Positions 26,825 through 35,548 of a DNA stretch of 64,000 nucleotides are shown piece after piece. Origin of the DNA: Anaerovorax sp. IOR16 (GTDB lineage Bacteria; Bacillota; Clostridia; Peptostreptococcales; Anaerovoracaceae); the NCBI RefSeq assembly GCF_017168145.1, contig NZ_JADQTL010000010.1, positions 372,001 through 436,000 of the forward strand, given 5' to 3'. The position numbers were made by a program, and so were the translations under genes. Below the pieces are notes generated by a model. It did no database searches. It worked only from the letters and a program-made list of their open reading frames with translations, and was not told the DNA's origin. Position 1 is the stretch's first letter, and every line of letters begins with the position of its first letter.

Positions 26825-27433
26825 TTAAAACATCTTAAAAAAGCTAAGACCTAGTTTTAAACCGTAAAATATAATTACTATGCCACAAATAACATTAATT
26901 ATTTTAAGAATTTTATCATTGAACTTAGAACGAAAGAAATGCGTTACAGTAGATACTCCCATAAACCAGCAAAAGGATGCCGTTGCTACACCTAATATAA
27001 ACTTTGTAGACTCTGTCGCAGGCAATGCTCCTTTAAACGCACCCAGTAATAAGGATCCATCAATTAATGCCTGAGGGTTAAACCAAGTAACTACGCAAGC
27101 CATAGTAATAACCTCCACAATCGGTACGTTCACATTGGTCCCTGTATCCATAGAGGCTTTTTCTAAAATTAATTTGATTCCCATTATTAAGATTACTATA
27201 CTGCCAATCAAAAGAATCGCCATTTTCAAAAAGCGAAAATGATCCATTAAAGCTCCAATTCCAAAAAAACATGCAACAGATAAAGTAATATCAAAAAAAA
27301 TTACGATTAAAGCTGTCAAATATACTCTTGCACGGCTTTGTGTTAACCCTGTATTAATGACAAACAAGTTTTGTACCCCAATGGGCGCTACATAAGCAAG
27401 TCCAATCGTCAACCCTTGTAAAAAATACATCAT
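26825..27433 (-). CDS. LysE/ArgO-family amino-acid exporter
   Basis: Inner-membrane exporter of basic or other amino acids, 202 residues with six hydrophobic segments. It opens with YFLQGLTIGLAYVAPIGVQN, the LysE-family signature, and has WFNPQALIDGSLL in the middle. It is divergent from a MocR-type regulator across 168 bases, a common arrangement for a transporter and its regulator. With an alanine racemase next to the regulator, export of a D- or L-amino acid is possible but not shown. Confidence 0.87.
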   Translation of the reverse strand: MMYFLQGLTIGLAYVAPIGVQNLFVINTGLTQSRARVYLTALIVIFFDITLSVACFFGIGALMDHFRFLKMAILLIGSIVILIMGIKLILEKASMDTGTNVNVPIVEVITMACVVTWFNPQALIDGSLLLGAFKGALPATESTKFILGVATASFCWFMGVSTVTHFFRSKFNDKILKIINVICGIVIIFYGLKLGLSFFKMF

Positions 27434-27519
27434 CTTATTTTCCTCCAGTTATTCCGTCCATTTTTTTATAAACCATATGCTTTATAGGCTTATAATAACG
27501 GATTTTTATTTACCTGTAT

Positions 27520-27559
27520 CCATCCAACCATTGACTTTTTTCCCATCCAAGTTTACATT
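27520..27559 (+). promoter_or_regulatory. mocR promoter with CCATCCAA direct repeats
   Basis: TTGACT (27531-27536), 17-base spacer, TACATT (27554-27559). Two copies of CCATCCAA at 27520-27527 and 27543-27550, 23 bases apart, flank the -35. MocR-type proteins are known to bind direct repeats, so autoregulation or control of the divergent exporter is plausible. Confidence 0.5.
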
Positions 27560-27601
27560 GATACTAGATGTTTTTCGTAAGAAAAAAGAAAGGATATCAT
27601 A

Positions 27602-29137
27602 ATGAAATCAATTACCTCAAAAGAAGTTACTATAGAATGGATACCGGATAAAAATAATAAGGAACCTCTTTATAAGCAAATTGTTCGCTTTATAAGTACA
27701 AAAATTGCTTCAGGAGATTGGGTAATTGGAAGTAAATTACCCTCTCAACGGAAATTAGCCGAGATCTTCGGTGTAAATCGCAGCACAATTATGATGGCCA
27801 TGGAAGAGTTGTCTTCGTATGGTATATTAGAGGGCAATGCAGGAAAAGGTACGCGTGTAGCCAGTAACACCTGGTCACTTTTAATGTCTGCCGCTCCTCC
27901 TGACTGGGGCAGCTATTTAACATCGGGTTCCTTTAAAGCGAATGTTCCTACCATCCAAATTATCAATAAACTTGAATTTGAAGAGAATTTTATAAGACTG
28001 GGGACCGGCGAATTAGCCCCTGAACTTTTTCCAAAAGAAATGATGCGGGAAATTTTTATGCGCCTTCCGGAACGAATTCCATCTTTAAATTATTTAGGGT
28101 CGCTCGGTCTTTTGGAACTTCGAGAGATTCTTTCAGAACGATTAAAAAAGCAAGGCATCCAAGCATCTCCTTCCAGTATTTTAATCACTTCGGGATCACT
28201 GCAAGCCTTACAGCTTATTTCGGTTTGTATGCTGCCATCAGGTTCCACAGTATATACAGAGGCACCTTCTTACTTAAAATCCTTACAGGTATTTCAATCT
28301 GCTGGCATGAAACTGAAAGGACTGCCAATGGACAGTGAAGGTCTCTGTCACTGGCATATGGCGGCACAATCACACCATGCATCCAATTCAAAAGGATTAA
28401 CAAAAGAGAAAAACTCACTTCTTTATACGATACCTACGTTTCACAATCCAACAGGTGCAGTCATGTCCACACAACGTCGTAAGGAATTATTTCGTTTTTG
28501 CAATAATCAACGTCTCCCTATTATTGAGGACAACGCTTATGGCGAATTATGGTTTGAGGAAGAACCTCCTAAGCCTTTAAAAACAATGGATGAAAATGGG
28601 ATGATTCTTTATCTTGGTACCGTATCCAAAACAATAGCACCAGGCCTTCGCATCGGTTGGCTCGTCGGTCCGGAATCAGTAGTGGAACGTTTGGGCGATG
28701 TTAAAATGCAAATGGATTACGGTGCAAGCTCTGTTTCACAATGGGCACTTTATGAACTATTTTCAACAGAAAACTATGATATTTATTTACAGCAATTACG
28801 CAAAAAATTAAAAATGCGCAGAGATCATGCACTCCACGCATTGGATTTATATTTCAAAGATATTGCAACATGGAACGTTCCAAAAGGAAGTTTTTATATT
28901 TGGTTAAAGCTTCACCGGAATATCTCTACGGATGATTTATTCTATGCTGCACGCAAAGAAAAACTTTTACTCAATCCAGGGAGTGTTTATGACTTTGAAA
29001 AAAATCATGCTCTCCGACTTTCCTATGCTTATGCAAAAGAGGAAGAGATTGAATATGGTTTAAAAAAGCTTTCCAATATTATACGATCCAATTCATTCAT
29101 AAATGCGAGCCACTCTCGGCCCAATGGTTCCAAATAA
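27602..29137 (+). CDS. MocR-type transcriptional regulator (GntR HTH + aminotransferase domain)
   Basis: Regulator of 511 residues with an N-terminal winged helix (about 15-85; LYKQIVRFISTKIASGDW and LPSQRKLAEIFGVNRSTI) and a class-I aminotransferase-fold domain. The PLP lysine is in GTVSKTIAPGLRIGWLVGP near residue 345. HNPTGAVMS and EDNAYGELWF are the usual PLP contacts. MocR proteins sense amino acids or PLP adducts. Neighbours are a divergent LysE exporter and a convergent alanine racemase whose 3' end overlaps this gene by 45 bases. The closeness to PdxR/YczR-type regulators cannot be settled without alignment. Confidence 0.9.
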   Translation: MKSITSKEVTIEWIPDKNNKEPLYKQIVRFISTKIASGDWVIGSKLPSQRKLAEIFGVNRSTIMMAMEELSSYGILEGNAGKGTRVASNTWSLLMSAAPPDWGSYLTSGSFKANVPTIQIINKLEFEENFIRLGTGELAPELFPKEMMREIFMRLPERIPSLNYLGSLGLLELREILSERLKKQGIQASPSSILITSGSLQALQLISVCMLPSGSTVYTEAPSYLKSLQVFQSAGMKLKGLPMDSEGLCHWHMAAQSHHASNSKGLTKEKNSLLYTIPTFHNPTGAVMSTQRRKELFRFCNNQRLPIIEDNAYGELWFEEEPPKPLKTMDENGMILYLGTVSKTIAPGLRIGWLVGPESVVERLGDVKMQMDYGASSVSQWALYELFSTENYDIYLQQLRKKLKMRRDHALHALDLYFKDIATWNVPKGSFYIWLKLHRNISTDDLFYAARKEKLLLNPGSVYDFEKNHALRLSYAYAKEEEIEYGLKKLSNIIRSNSFINASHSRPNGSK

Positions 29138-30235
29138 ATATTCAAACGTATTCCCGGTAAACTGCTCTATCTCCCAAGTGGTAATCTGCTCCTCACCATC
29201 TCGACCAATCAATGTAACGGATTGTCCAATCTCACACGGTACATCCGTTACATCAATAAACGACTGATCCATGCAGCATCCTAAAAATCTCGTACGTTTC
29301 CCACTTACTAAAACAGGAGCCTGCCCTTTCATCCACATTGGATAAAATCCATCTGCAAACCCTACTGTTAAAGTCGCCACCTTCATAGGCTTTTCTACTT
29401 TGAAATACCTACTATAGCCTACACTTTCCCCTGGTGTTACATGATGTATGTTTGTAATAAACGCACGAATTTCCACAGGCTCTTCCAGCCCAATGGGTTC
29501 TCTTCCATCTTCCATTGCCATATGCCCCAAAACCGAAGAGCAGGAGCGAACATGAGTCCCATAAGCTTCCTTAAACCAAGCAGTCGCCGCAGAATTACAG
29601 CAATGTATGTATTTTAAATGAATGCCATGTTCTTTTATTTGCTTTATTCCCTGTTGAAAAATATGATATTGCTCTAATGCAAAAGAATCATTATAATCTG
29701 CAGTTGAAGTAGCAAAATGGGTATAGGCTCCTACGATCTCTATATTTCTTAAAGTATCTACATAAGACAAAAGTTCGGAAAGAGCCTGACCAGGCTTTAC
29801 GCCCAAACGATTCATTCCAGTCTCAATCTTGATATGTACCTTCATCGTTATACCTGCTTTTTCTGCAGCTTCATTTAAGTTTTTCGCGGTTATTTTTTCA
29901 AACAATGGAATTTGTAAATGATACTGGACTGTAGCCGGTATTAAATGCTGCGGTATTCCACCAATAATAAGAATCTCACACTGTACACCGGCCTCTCTCA
30001 GTTGCACCGCCTCATATACTGCTGCATTCGCCAATAGTTCTACGTGACATCGCTCTTCAAAAATCTTTGCCATGGGAACCAATCCATATCCATAAGCGTT
30101 TCCTTTCAGTACTGGAATGACACCCACATTATCTCCTACATATTTTTTTACTTTAAAATAATTTTCAACTATTTTATTTGTATCCACTTTAAAATAAGAA
30201 TTACAATACCCTATTTTATTTATATTTTGGTCCAT
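29093..30235 (-). CDS. alr: alanine racemase (fold-type III amino-acid racemase)
   Basis: PLP racemase making D-alanine for the cell wall, or possibly a broader amino-acid racemase. An in-frame ATG lies at 30304, but AGAGGAG sits 7 bases before the ATG at 30235, giving 380 residues starting MDQNINKIGY. PLP lysine in VLKGNAYGYG near residue 44; ETGMNRLGV, THFATS and FADGFYP follow. It overlaps the convergent mocR gene by 45 bases at the 3' end. Next to a LysE exporter and MocR it may be a dedicated, regulated racemase rather than the housekeeping one. Confidence 0.88.
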   Translation of the reverse strand: MDQNINKIGYCNSYFKVDTNKIVENYFKVKKYVGDNVGVIPVLKGNAYGYGLVPMAKIFEERCHVELLANAAVYEAVQLREAGVQCEILIIGGIPQHLIPATVQYHLQIPLFEKITAKNLNEAAEKAGITMKVHIKIETGMNRLGVKPGQALSELLSYVDTLRNIEIVGAYTHFATSTADYNDSFALEQYHIFQQGIKQIKEHGIHLKYIHCCNSAATAWFKEAYGTHVRSCSSVLGHMAMEDGREPIGLEEPVEIRAFITNIHHVTPGESVGYSRYFKVEKPMKVATLTVGFADGFYPMWMKGQAPVLVSGKRTRFLGCCMDQSFIDVTDVPCEIGQSVTLIGRDGEEQITTWEIEQFTGNTFEYLFGTIGPRVARIYE

Positions 30236-30339
30236 ATGATTCTCCTCTAATTTGTTTTGTATTTTTTCTTTCATCTGTCTCATATTTAAAAATACATGAA
30301 ACAATGTTTGTTATATAAAAACAGTATTTTCTATTATAT

Positions 30340-30376
30340 AAAAAACAGGCACCCTTATAAGAGTGCCTGTTTTTGC
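30340..30376 (-). terminator. intrinsic terminator of the second nhaC gene
   Basis: AAAACAGGCAC pairs with GTGCCTGTTTT around an AT-rich loop, with A and T tracts on both sides. Confidence 0.82.
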
Positions 30377-30400
30377 ATCAAGGGCCTCATTGATTTTTAT

Positions 30401-31855
30401 TTATTGAACGGCTTTTGCAGCAAGTTCTGCATCAATCTTTCTCTGCTCCAATATTTCTTCATATTCCTCGTCAGTCATCTTTTCCATTGTGAATCCGAGG
30501 TAGCCATACAGTATTGAAACAAGTGGATTTAACCAGTTTAAAACTGCATAAGGTGCGTAAGCTGCAGTTGGAACTCCTAAGAAGCTCGACATGGTAGCAC
30601 CGCATACATTCCAAGGAATAAGTGGAGAAGTCAATGTTGCAGAATCTTCTAAACATCTGGATAAGTTCTTCGCCTTTAATCTTCTATCTTCAAATGCACT
30701 TCTGTACATTCTGCCCGGTAGTATGATTGCAAGGTATTGATCGGCAGTAATCAAATTAACAAAAATACAAGAGCAAATGGTTACTGTAACCAAGGATCCT
30801 GTGCTTTTAGCAAATCCCAAAACTTTTTGAGCAATATCATTTAACATACCTGTTGCTTCCATAATTCCACCAAAGGACATGGAACAAAGAACAACACTGA
30901 CAGACCATAACATATTGTGGAATCCGCCTCCACCGACTAAATCCGCTACCATATAATCATCATTTAATTGAACTTCACTGATGGATGCATAGCCATAATG
31001 CATGGTTGGGAACCAATCCGCAATAGAAATTCCCTGTACTGCCGTCATACAAAATAGACCAATAAGAATTCCAAGATAAATTCCAGGAAGTGCTGGAATT
31101 TTAAGAACTACAATCGCAACTAAAATAAGTATTGGTAATAATAACAAAGGACTAACTACAAACTCTTTTATAATTTCAGACTGTAATAAATCTGCTTCAG
31201 CTACAGAAACATTATCACCAGCAGAACTTCTTCCAATAATAGCAAAAACGATAAGTGATACTACCATAGAAGGGGTTACTGTAAATACCATGTGTCTGAT
31301 ATGATCAAACAGGTTTGTACCCGCTACTGCAGGTGCTAAGTTCGTAGTGTCAGATAACGGGGACATCTTATCTCCAAAGTAAGAACCCGCAACTACTGCA
31401 CCAGCAGTCATTGCAGGGCTGACACCAAGTCCGATTGAAACGCCGATCATCGCAACACCAATGGTTCCGGCTGTCGTATAGGAACTTCCAAGGCATAACG
31501 ATACAACAGAACATAAAATACAAACTGAAACTAAGAAAATAGATGGGTTTAAAATATTTAATCCATAATAAATCATTGAAGGGATAATGCCAGCTGCTTT
31601 CCAAGTAGCGATTAAGATTCCTACTGATAAAAGAATCAAGCACGCTTGCAATGAACGGCTGATTGCAGAAAGCATACCGCTTTCCATATAAGACCATTTC
31701 CACCCATTTAATGCACCTGCTGCTGCGGCTATAATTGCCGCCATTAGCAATGGCATATGGGACTCACCATAACTAAATACAATGGAGTAAATAATGACGC
31801 CTAGAGATAATACTACTACTAGAAATGTTTGCCACATAGGAATTTTTCTACCCAT
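30401..31855 (-). CDS. nhaC: NhaC-family Na+/H+ antiporter (second copy)
   Basis: Polytopic membrane antiporter, 484 residues, start set at the ATG at 31855 because GGGAGG lies 6 bases upstream (an in-frame TTG at 31870 is also possible). Signatures YFGDKMSPLSDTTNLAPA and TADQYLAIILPG mark the NhaC family, closer to MleN-type malate-lactate or amine-coupled members than the copy at 4855. Its promoter (32133-32161) is overlapped by a GTATAC palindrome and is divergent from a FadR-type regulator. The 270-base leader carries tandem repeats and a large hairpin. Substrate uncertain. Confidence 0.86.
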   Translation of the reverse strand: MGRKIPMWQTFLVVVLSLGVIIYSIVFSYGESHMPLLMAAIIAAAAGALNGWKWSYMESGMLSAISRSLQACLILLSVGILIATWKAAGIIPSMIYYGLNILNPSIFLVSVCILCSVVSLCLGSSYTTAGTIGVAMIGVSIGLGVSPAMTAGAVVAGSYFGDKMSPLSDTTNLAPAVAGTNLFDHIRHMVFTVTPSMVVSLIVFAIIGRSSAGDNVSVAEADLLQSEIIKEFVVSPLLLLPILILVAIVVLKIPALPGIYLGILIGLFCMTAVQGISIADWFPTMHYGYASISEVQLNDDYMVADLVGGGGFHNMLWSVSVVLCSMSFGGIMEATGMLNDIAQKVLGFAKSTGSLVTVTICSCIFVNLITADQYLAIILPGRMYRSAFEDRRLKAKNLSRCLEDSATLTSPLIPWNVCGATMSSFLGVPTAAYAPYAVLNWLNPLVSILYGYLGFTMEKMTDEEYEEILEQRKIDAELAAKAVQ

Positions 31856-31966
31856 TTTTTGTCCTCCCAAAATAAAATAGTAAAAATAAGAAGATAACTT
31901 TGTTTATCGAGGCCCTACGATATAATCATTGTAACAAGGGAATACTAAAAAGTCAATGTATTCTGA

Positions 31967-31999
31967 AAATACATAAATACATAAATACATAAAATACAA
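31967..31999. repeat. 8-base tandem repeat in the nhaC2 leader
   Basis: Three exact copies of AAATACAT (31967-31990) followed by a degenerate fourth. On the minus strand each unit contains ATGTAT, half of the palindrome at 32140-32149. Confidence 0.65.
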
Positions 32000-32028
32000 T
32001 AATACCATCCGACATAAAGATTCAAAAT

Positions 32029-32071
32029 ACAACAAAACCCCTAGGGACAGCATTCCTAAGGGCTTTGTTGT
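32029..32071. other. 17-base-pair hairpin in the nhaC2 leader
   Basis: A 17-base stem with two mismatches (outer arms ACAACAAA and TTTGTTGT, inner CCTAGG-type bases) around a 9-base loop. Neither strand has a strong T-run next to it, so it is a weak terminator at best; an attenuator or mRNA-stability element is possible. Confidence 0.5.
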
Positions 32072-32132
32072 AATTGGGTAAATAGTAAACACATAGTATG
32101 GCAAATCTATGTTATTTGTTACTACAATTTTA

Positions 32133-32161
32133 AGTATATATGTATACATTGCATTCGTCAA
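32133..32161 (-). promoter_or_regulatory. nhaC2 promoter with a FadR-type palindrome in the spacer
   Basis: Minus strand TTGACG, 17-base spacer, TATACT. The palindrome ATGTATACAT (32140-32149) sits in the spacer and matches the TGT-AC-A core typical of FadR-subfamily GntR operators, so repression by the divergent GntR protein is likely. Confidence 0.6.
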
Positions 32162-32183
32162 GTCTTTTTAAAATTGTCTTATA

Positions 32184-32212
32184 TTGCATCAATTTATCTT
32201 TTATGATATATT
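32184..32212 (+). promoter_or_regulatory. promoter of the GntR/FCD regulator
   Basis: TTGCAT, 17-base spacer, TATATT, 34 bases before the start codon. Confidence 0.5.
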
Positions 32213-32245
32213 TATTAAAACAAACATATAAAAGGGGAACATATT

Positions 32246-32881
32246 ATGGATTCATCCTTAAGAAATTTAGCGACTAAAATGATTCTGGAAAAAATACAGC
32301 GTGGCGATTTTGCAGCAGGCGATATCATTTCCGAATCTGAAATCTGTAAAATATTAAATATTAGTCGTACTCCTGCAAGAGAAGCTTTAATTGAACTTGT
32401 AGCAAATGGGGTCTTGGATAAAATCCCTAGAAAAGGATATCAAGTTGTTAACACCAGCCATAAACAAAAATTAGATGCCTATATTATCTTAGCGGATCTT
32501 GACGCCTTAGCAGGAAGACAAGCCTGTCCTATGATGACAGAGCAAGATATTCTTCACATGCAAGAGCTGGTTGACTTGATTGATATTGCAATTAAATATA
32601 AAAACTATGCTTCCTATTGCGAACTACAAGAAAAATTTCATCAAGTTTACATTAAACGTGCGGACAACCTATTGCTTTCTCGAATGTTAGATGAAATCAA
32701 GTCCAGTGTATTAAGATATACTTATTTTAGCGAAGATATTGACACACAGTTTGAAATATGCAGATGGATGAATGATGAACACAAAAAAATCATTGAGCTA
32801 TTCCAAAGTGGTGATGCCGATGCTGTGAGTCAATACTTAGAATACACACATTGGGCGACCAAAGATTACGAGCTTATTTAA
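32246..32881 (+). CDS. GntR-family regulator, FadR/FCD subfamily
   Basis: Regulator of 211 residues with an N-terminal winged helix (about 1-70; GDIISESEICKILNISRTPA is the recognition region) and an all-helical FCD ligand domain (about 75-205) holding the expected metal-binding His and Asp/Glu residues. AAAGGGGA precedes the ATG. It is divergent from nhaC2 and convergent with the MttB-family gene, so its ligand may be a substrate of one of these, such as a methylated amine or carboxylate. Inference only. Confidence 0.88.
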   Translation: MDSSLRNLATKMILEKIQRGDFAAGDIISESEICKILNISRTPAREALIELVANGVLDKIPRKGYQVVNTSHKQKLDAYIILADLDALAGRQACPMMTEQDILHMQELVDLIDIAIKYKNYASYCELQEKFHQVYIKRADNLLLSRMLDEIKSSVLRYTYFSEDIDTQFEICRWMNDEHKKIIELFQSGDADAVSQYLEYTHWATKDYELI

Positions 32882-32890
32882 TATTGATTC

Positions 32891-32924
32891 AAAAAAACAA
32901 GCACCTTTAGGTGCCTGTTTTTTT
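32891..32924. terminator. bidirectional terminator between gntR and the MttB-family gene
   Basis: AAAAACA-GCACC and GGTGC-TGTTTTT stem around TTTA with A and T tracts on both sides. Confidence 0.85.
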
Positions 32925-32972
32925 GATAGAAAATAAATAAACGAAGATGTACAGCAATGTTATTTGGCTGCC

Positions 32973-34472
32973 TTAAGCCTCATTGCACTTTGCAATCAGG
33001 TCTTCTGCAGTTTCCTTAGTCAATCCTGCCTCTAAACAAACTTCAATAAATGCTTTATCCAAACGTGAACTCTGCTCTTCGGATAATAGCATACCTGGAA
33101 GTTCTTTAATCTTAGCGACTTCATCTTTTGCTTTTTCAAAGATGGTTTTTCCGCCTTCCTTTTTCCAGCTTGCTCTTTCTTGATAGTTCATGACTAAGTT
33201 ATCATAATTGTGTTCTTTCTTAAACCACTTTAACGTATGTTTTTCTTTCATATAATTTCCTGCAGGGCCAACCTTGCAAAGCAAATCATTTGCCAAAGTC
33301 TCATCATTGAAAGTGATTCCTTTTTCAAAATGTTTTAATGTTCCAATGTATTCAGCATCCATAACCAGCTTCTCTACACTCATTTCCGCAATAACATTCA
33401 ATCCGCCTGCACCAGAAATATTATCAATTCCGAGTTGAAGTGCAATAAAACCACTTCTTGCCGTTTCACTACCCGCTTGATAATCGATTGCCTTAGAATC
33501 GGATAGTGCAGCATATGTATGTGTTGGAAGGCCGTAATATTTTCCCATTAGGGCATATCCGGCGGTTATCATATTTGATTCCATAGCAACCATTGGTGTG
33601 TACATAGTACGCATATTAAAAATACAAGGCGCCCCACCATAAGAAACTGCTGTACCAGGTCTGACAACCTGGGCTAAAATAAGTCCGGATAGAATTTCAA
33701 CGGTATGCTGCAAAATGCAGCCTGCAATTGTAATAGGACCGGTTGCTCCTGCAATTTGAGCTGAAATTAATTCGATTGGAATATTTCTTTTTGCACAATC
33801 AATGATGTTTTGTGCACCAATATGCGACCAAGTCATCGGGGATGTAACGCAAATATCAAATATACTATATGGCTTTTCCATTACATTTTTTTCGTTTCCA
33901 AGCACTGATTCTAAAAGCTTAAAAGTACGAGGAACACCCAATGCATCGGTTGCTCCGCCAATAATTGGTTTATTGGAATATTTCATCTCAGTATAATACA
34001 AATATTGTGACCCTAAATCTCCAGGTGCTTCTTCACAAACAACAGAAGAAGATACGAAGTCAATTTGTGGTAAGTATTGTGCTACTTTTGAAATTAATTT
34101 TAAATCAGCCACGGTAGAAGGTCTAGCCGTTTCACCATCATCAGCTAACATAAGTCCAGAACAGCTTCCTGGATTAAATCTACTTTTAGAATCACCAAAC
34201 TTACAATAATAGTTTCCATCTCTGTCATACAGATCAAAGGAACTAGGTGCTGATTCAATGCATCTTTCAATCAAATCTCTAGGGAATTTAACCTTTTGTG
34301 TCTCTCGATTAACAATGCAACCGGCTTCTTCAAGAATATCCAAGGCTTCATCGTATGCAAAGACAACCCCTGCATTTTCAAGAACACGAACAGCATTTTC
34401 ATGCATCTGTTCAATTTCAGAATTCGATAATATTCTTAATTGCGGTAACGATTCAAATGTAAATTTACCCAT
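32973..34472 (-). CDS. MttB-superfamily (non-pyrrolysine) methylamine:corrinoid methyltransferase
   Basis: Member of COG5598, which includes pyrrolysine-dependent trimethylamine methyltransferase MttB and its non-pyrrolysine relatives acting on glycine betaine, proline betaine or carnitine. It would transfer a methyl group from a quaternary amine to a corrinoid protein. All 499 codons are sense; the region that carries the amber codon in true MttB reads LSDSKAIDYQ here, so this is a non-pyrrolysine member. Its substrate is unknown. No corrinoid protein or reactivator lies beside it in the window. AGGAGG is 12 bases upstream of the ATG; an earlier ATG at that ribosome site opens a five-codon frame overlapping the start. 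Promoter and a distinctive inverted repeat lie upstream. Confidence 0.9.
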   Translation of the reverse strand: MGKFTFESLPQLRILSNSEIEQMHENAVRVLENAGVVFAYDEALDILEEAGCIVNRETQKVKFPRDLIERCIESAPSSFDLYDRDGNYYCKFGDSKSRFNPGSCSGLMLADDGETARPSTVADLKLISKVAQYLPQIDFVSSSVVCEEAPGDLGSQYLYYTEMKYSNKPIIGGATDALGVPRTFKLLESVLGNEKNVMEKPYSIFDICVTSPMTWSHIGAQNIIDCAKRNIPIELISAQIAGATGPITIAGCILQHTVEILSGLILAQVVRPGTAVSYGGAPCIFNMRTMYTPMVAMESNMITAGYALMGKYYGLPTHTYAALSDSKAIDYQAGSETARSGFIALQLGIDNISGAGGLNVIAEMSVEKLVMDAEYIGTLKHFEKGITFNDETLANDLLCKVGPAGNYMKEKHTLKWFKKEHNYDNLVMNYQERASWKKEGGKTIFEKAKDEVAKIKELPGMLLSEEQSSRLDKAFIEVCLEAGLTKETAEDLIAKCNEA

Positions 34473-34516
34473 AAATTTTCATATCCTCCTATATCGTTTA
34501 TTGTATCCATATATAT

Positions 34517-34545
34517 AAAATATACTTTAATCCAAACAAAGTCAA
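34517..34545 (-). promoter_or_regulatory. sigma-A-like promoter of the MttB-family gene
   Basis: Minus strand TTGACT, 17-base spacer, TATTTT. No sigma-54 element was found here. Confidence 0.5.
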
Positions 34546-34579
34546 GCAAACAATTCAGAATACATAAAAAAATATTACA

Positions 34580-34603
34580 AAAACGTTGAAATTTTAATGT
34601 TTT
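34580..34603. promoter_or_regulatory. inverted repeat shared with the nhaC-ald operon
   Basis: Arms AAAACGTT and AATGTTTT (one mismatch) with spacer GAAATTTT, 35 bases upstream of the -35. It matches the reverse complement of the 4730-4753 site at 22 of 24 positions, and lies at a similar distance from its promoter. Confidence 0.65.
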
Positions 34604-34691
34604 AATATGTATTTTTTTGTTTTCTCTTTTTTACGTATACAGTATTCGTTAATTTTCATTGTTAAAGAATTTAAATCATTTCAAAAAACTA

Positions 34692-34716
34692 AAAAAGTGG
34701 CTTAGCCACTTTTTAA
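34692..34716. terminator. intrinsic terminator of the sirtuin gene
   Basis: AAAAAGTGGC and GCCACTTTTT around TTA; just after the minus-strand stop codon. Confidence 0.88.
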
Positions 34717-34727
34717 TTTATATTATT

Positions 34728-35471
34728 TTAGTAGATCTCATCTACACAGGTACCCAAAACTTGTCCTATTGGCTCATGAATCACGAGAGTTGCTTGACGA
34801 TCTTGGTCTGTGGTGGATTTATTAATCAATATTAAATTTTTTCCATTAAAGTAACGAATTAAACCAGCAGCAGGATATACTACCAAGGATGTCCCTCCAA
34901 TGATTAAGGTATCCGCTTTTGAAATTGCACTCACTGCTCCATTGATACAGTCTTCATCAAGAGATTCTTCATAAAGCACTACATCCGGTTTTACAATCCC
35001 CCTACACTTTTCACAGATCGGTATCATATCTTCGCAATGTGATTCATTCATAATATAATGTAAAGGATAAGATGTATTGCACTTGCTGCAATAATTACGT
35101 AATACAGACCCATGAAGCTCATAAACTCTCTTGCTCCCCGCTAATTGATGCAATCCATCAATATTCTGAGTAACTACCGCTTTTAAAACTCCCTTTTCCT
35201 CTAATTTAGCCAAAGCATAATGTGCTTTATTTGGTTTCGCTTCTGAATAAATCAAATTATTCTTGTAATAATCATAAAAAGTATTTGTATTCTGTAAATA
35301 AAAAGTATGGCTTAACATTTCTTCAGGAGAATATCCATATTGCTGCCTTGTATGATACAATCCATTTTCTGATCGAAAATCAGGAACCCCGCTTTCAGTA
35401 GAAACTCCTGCCCCTCCAAAAAAAACAATATTTTTACTGTTCTTTATTATTTCTTTTAACTCGTCATACAT
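34728..35471 (-). CDS. Sir2-family NAD-dependent protein deacylase
   Basis: Sirtuin of 247 residues removing acyl groups from lysine side chains using NAD. The ATG at 35471 is chosen over an in-frame ATG at 35501 because AAGGAG lies 8 bases upstream. GAGVSTESGVPDFRS (about 20-35), TQNIDGLH (about 100), the catalytic His in ELHGSV and two zinc CxxC pairs (CSKC near 124 and CEKC near 153) are intact. It is monocistronic with its own terminator. Targets unknown. Confidence 0.94.
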   Translation of the reverse strand: MYDELKEIIKNSKNIVFFGGAGVSTESGVPDFRSENGLYHTRQQYGYSPEEMLSHTFYLQNTNTFYDYYKNNLIYSEAKPNKAHYALAKLEEKGVLKAVVTQNIDGLHQLAGSKRVYELHGSVLRNYCSKCNTSYPLHYIMNESHCEDMIPICEKCRGIVKPDVVLYEESLDEDCINGAVSAISKADTLIIGGTSLVVYPAAGLIRYFNGKNLILINKSTTDQDRQATLVIHEPIGQVLGTCVDEIY

Positions 35472-35548
35472 TCCCATACTCCTTCCAACTTTCAAAAACA
35501 TTTCTTTTATTTATTTTATCACCTTAATAGAAAAAGAAGCAAGAAACC

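Larger units (their letters stand above)
31856..32245. other. 390-base divergent control region between nhaC2 and gntR
   Basis: No gene. It holds both promoters, the palindrome, the hairpin and the tandem repeats listed separately. Confidence 0.7.

Noticed and set aside
29093-29137. Frameshift or misassembly at the mocR/alr overlap
   Set aside because: Both reading frames and C-termini are normal; a 45-base convergent overlap is compatible with both proteins.
32973-34472. Pyrrolysine-dependent trimethylamine methyltransferase
   Set aside because: There is no in-frame amber codon; the corresponding region reads as sense.
34473-34580. sigma-54 promoter for the MttB-family gene
   Set aside because: No GG-N10-GC pair in the right context was found on the minus strand; a sigma-A-like promoter is present instead.
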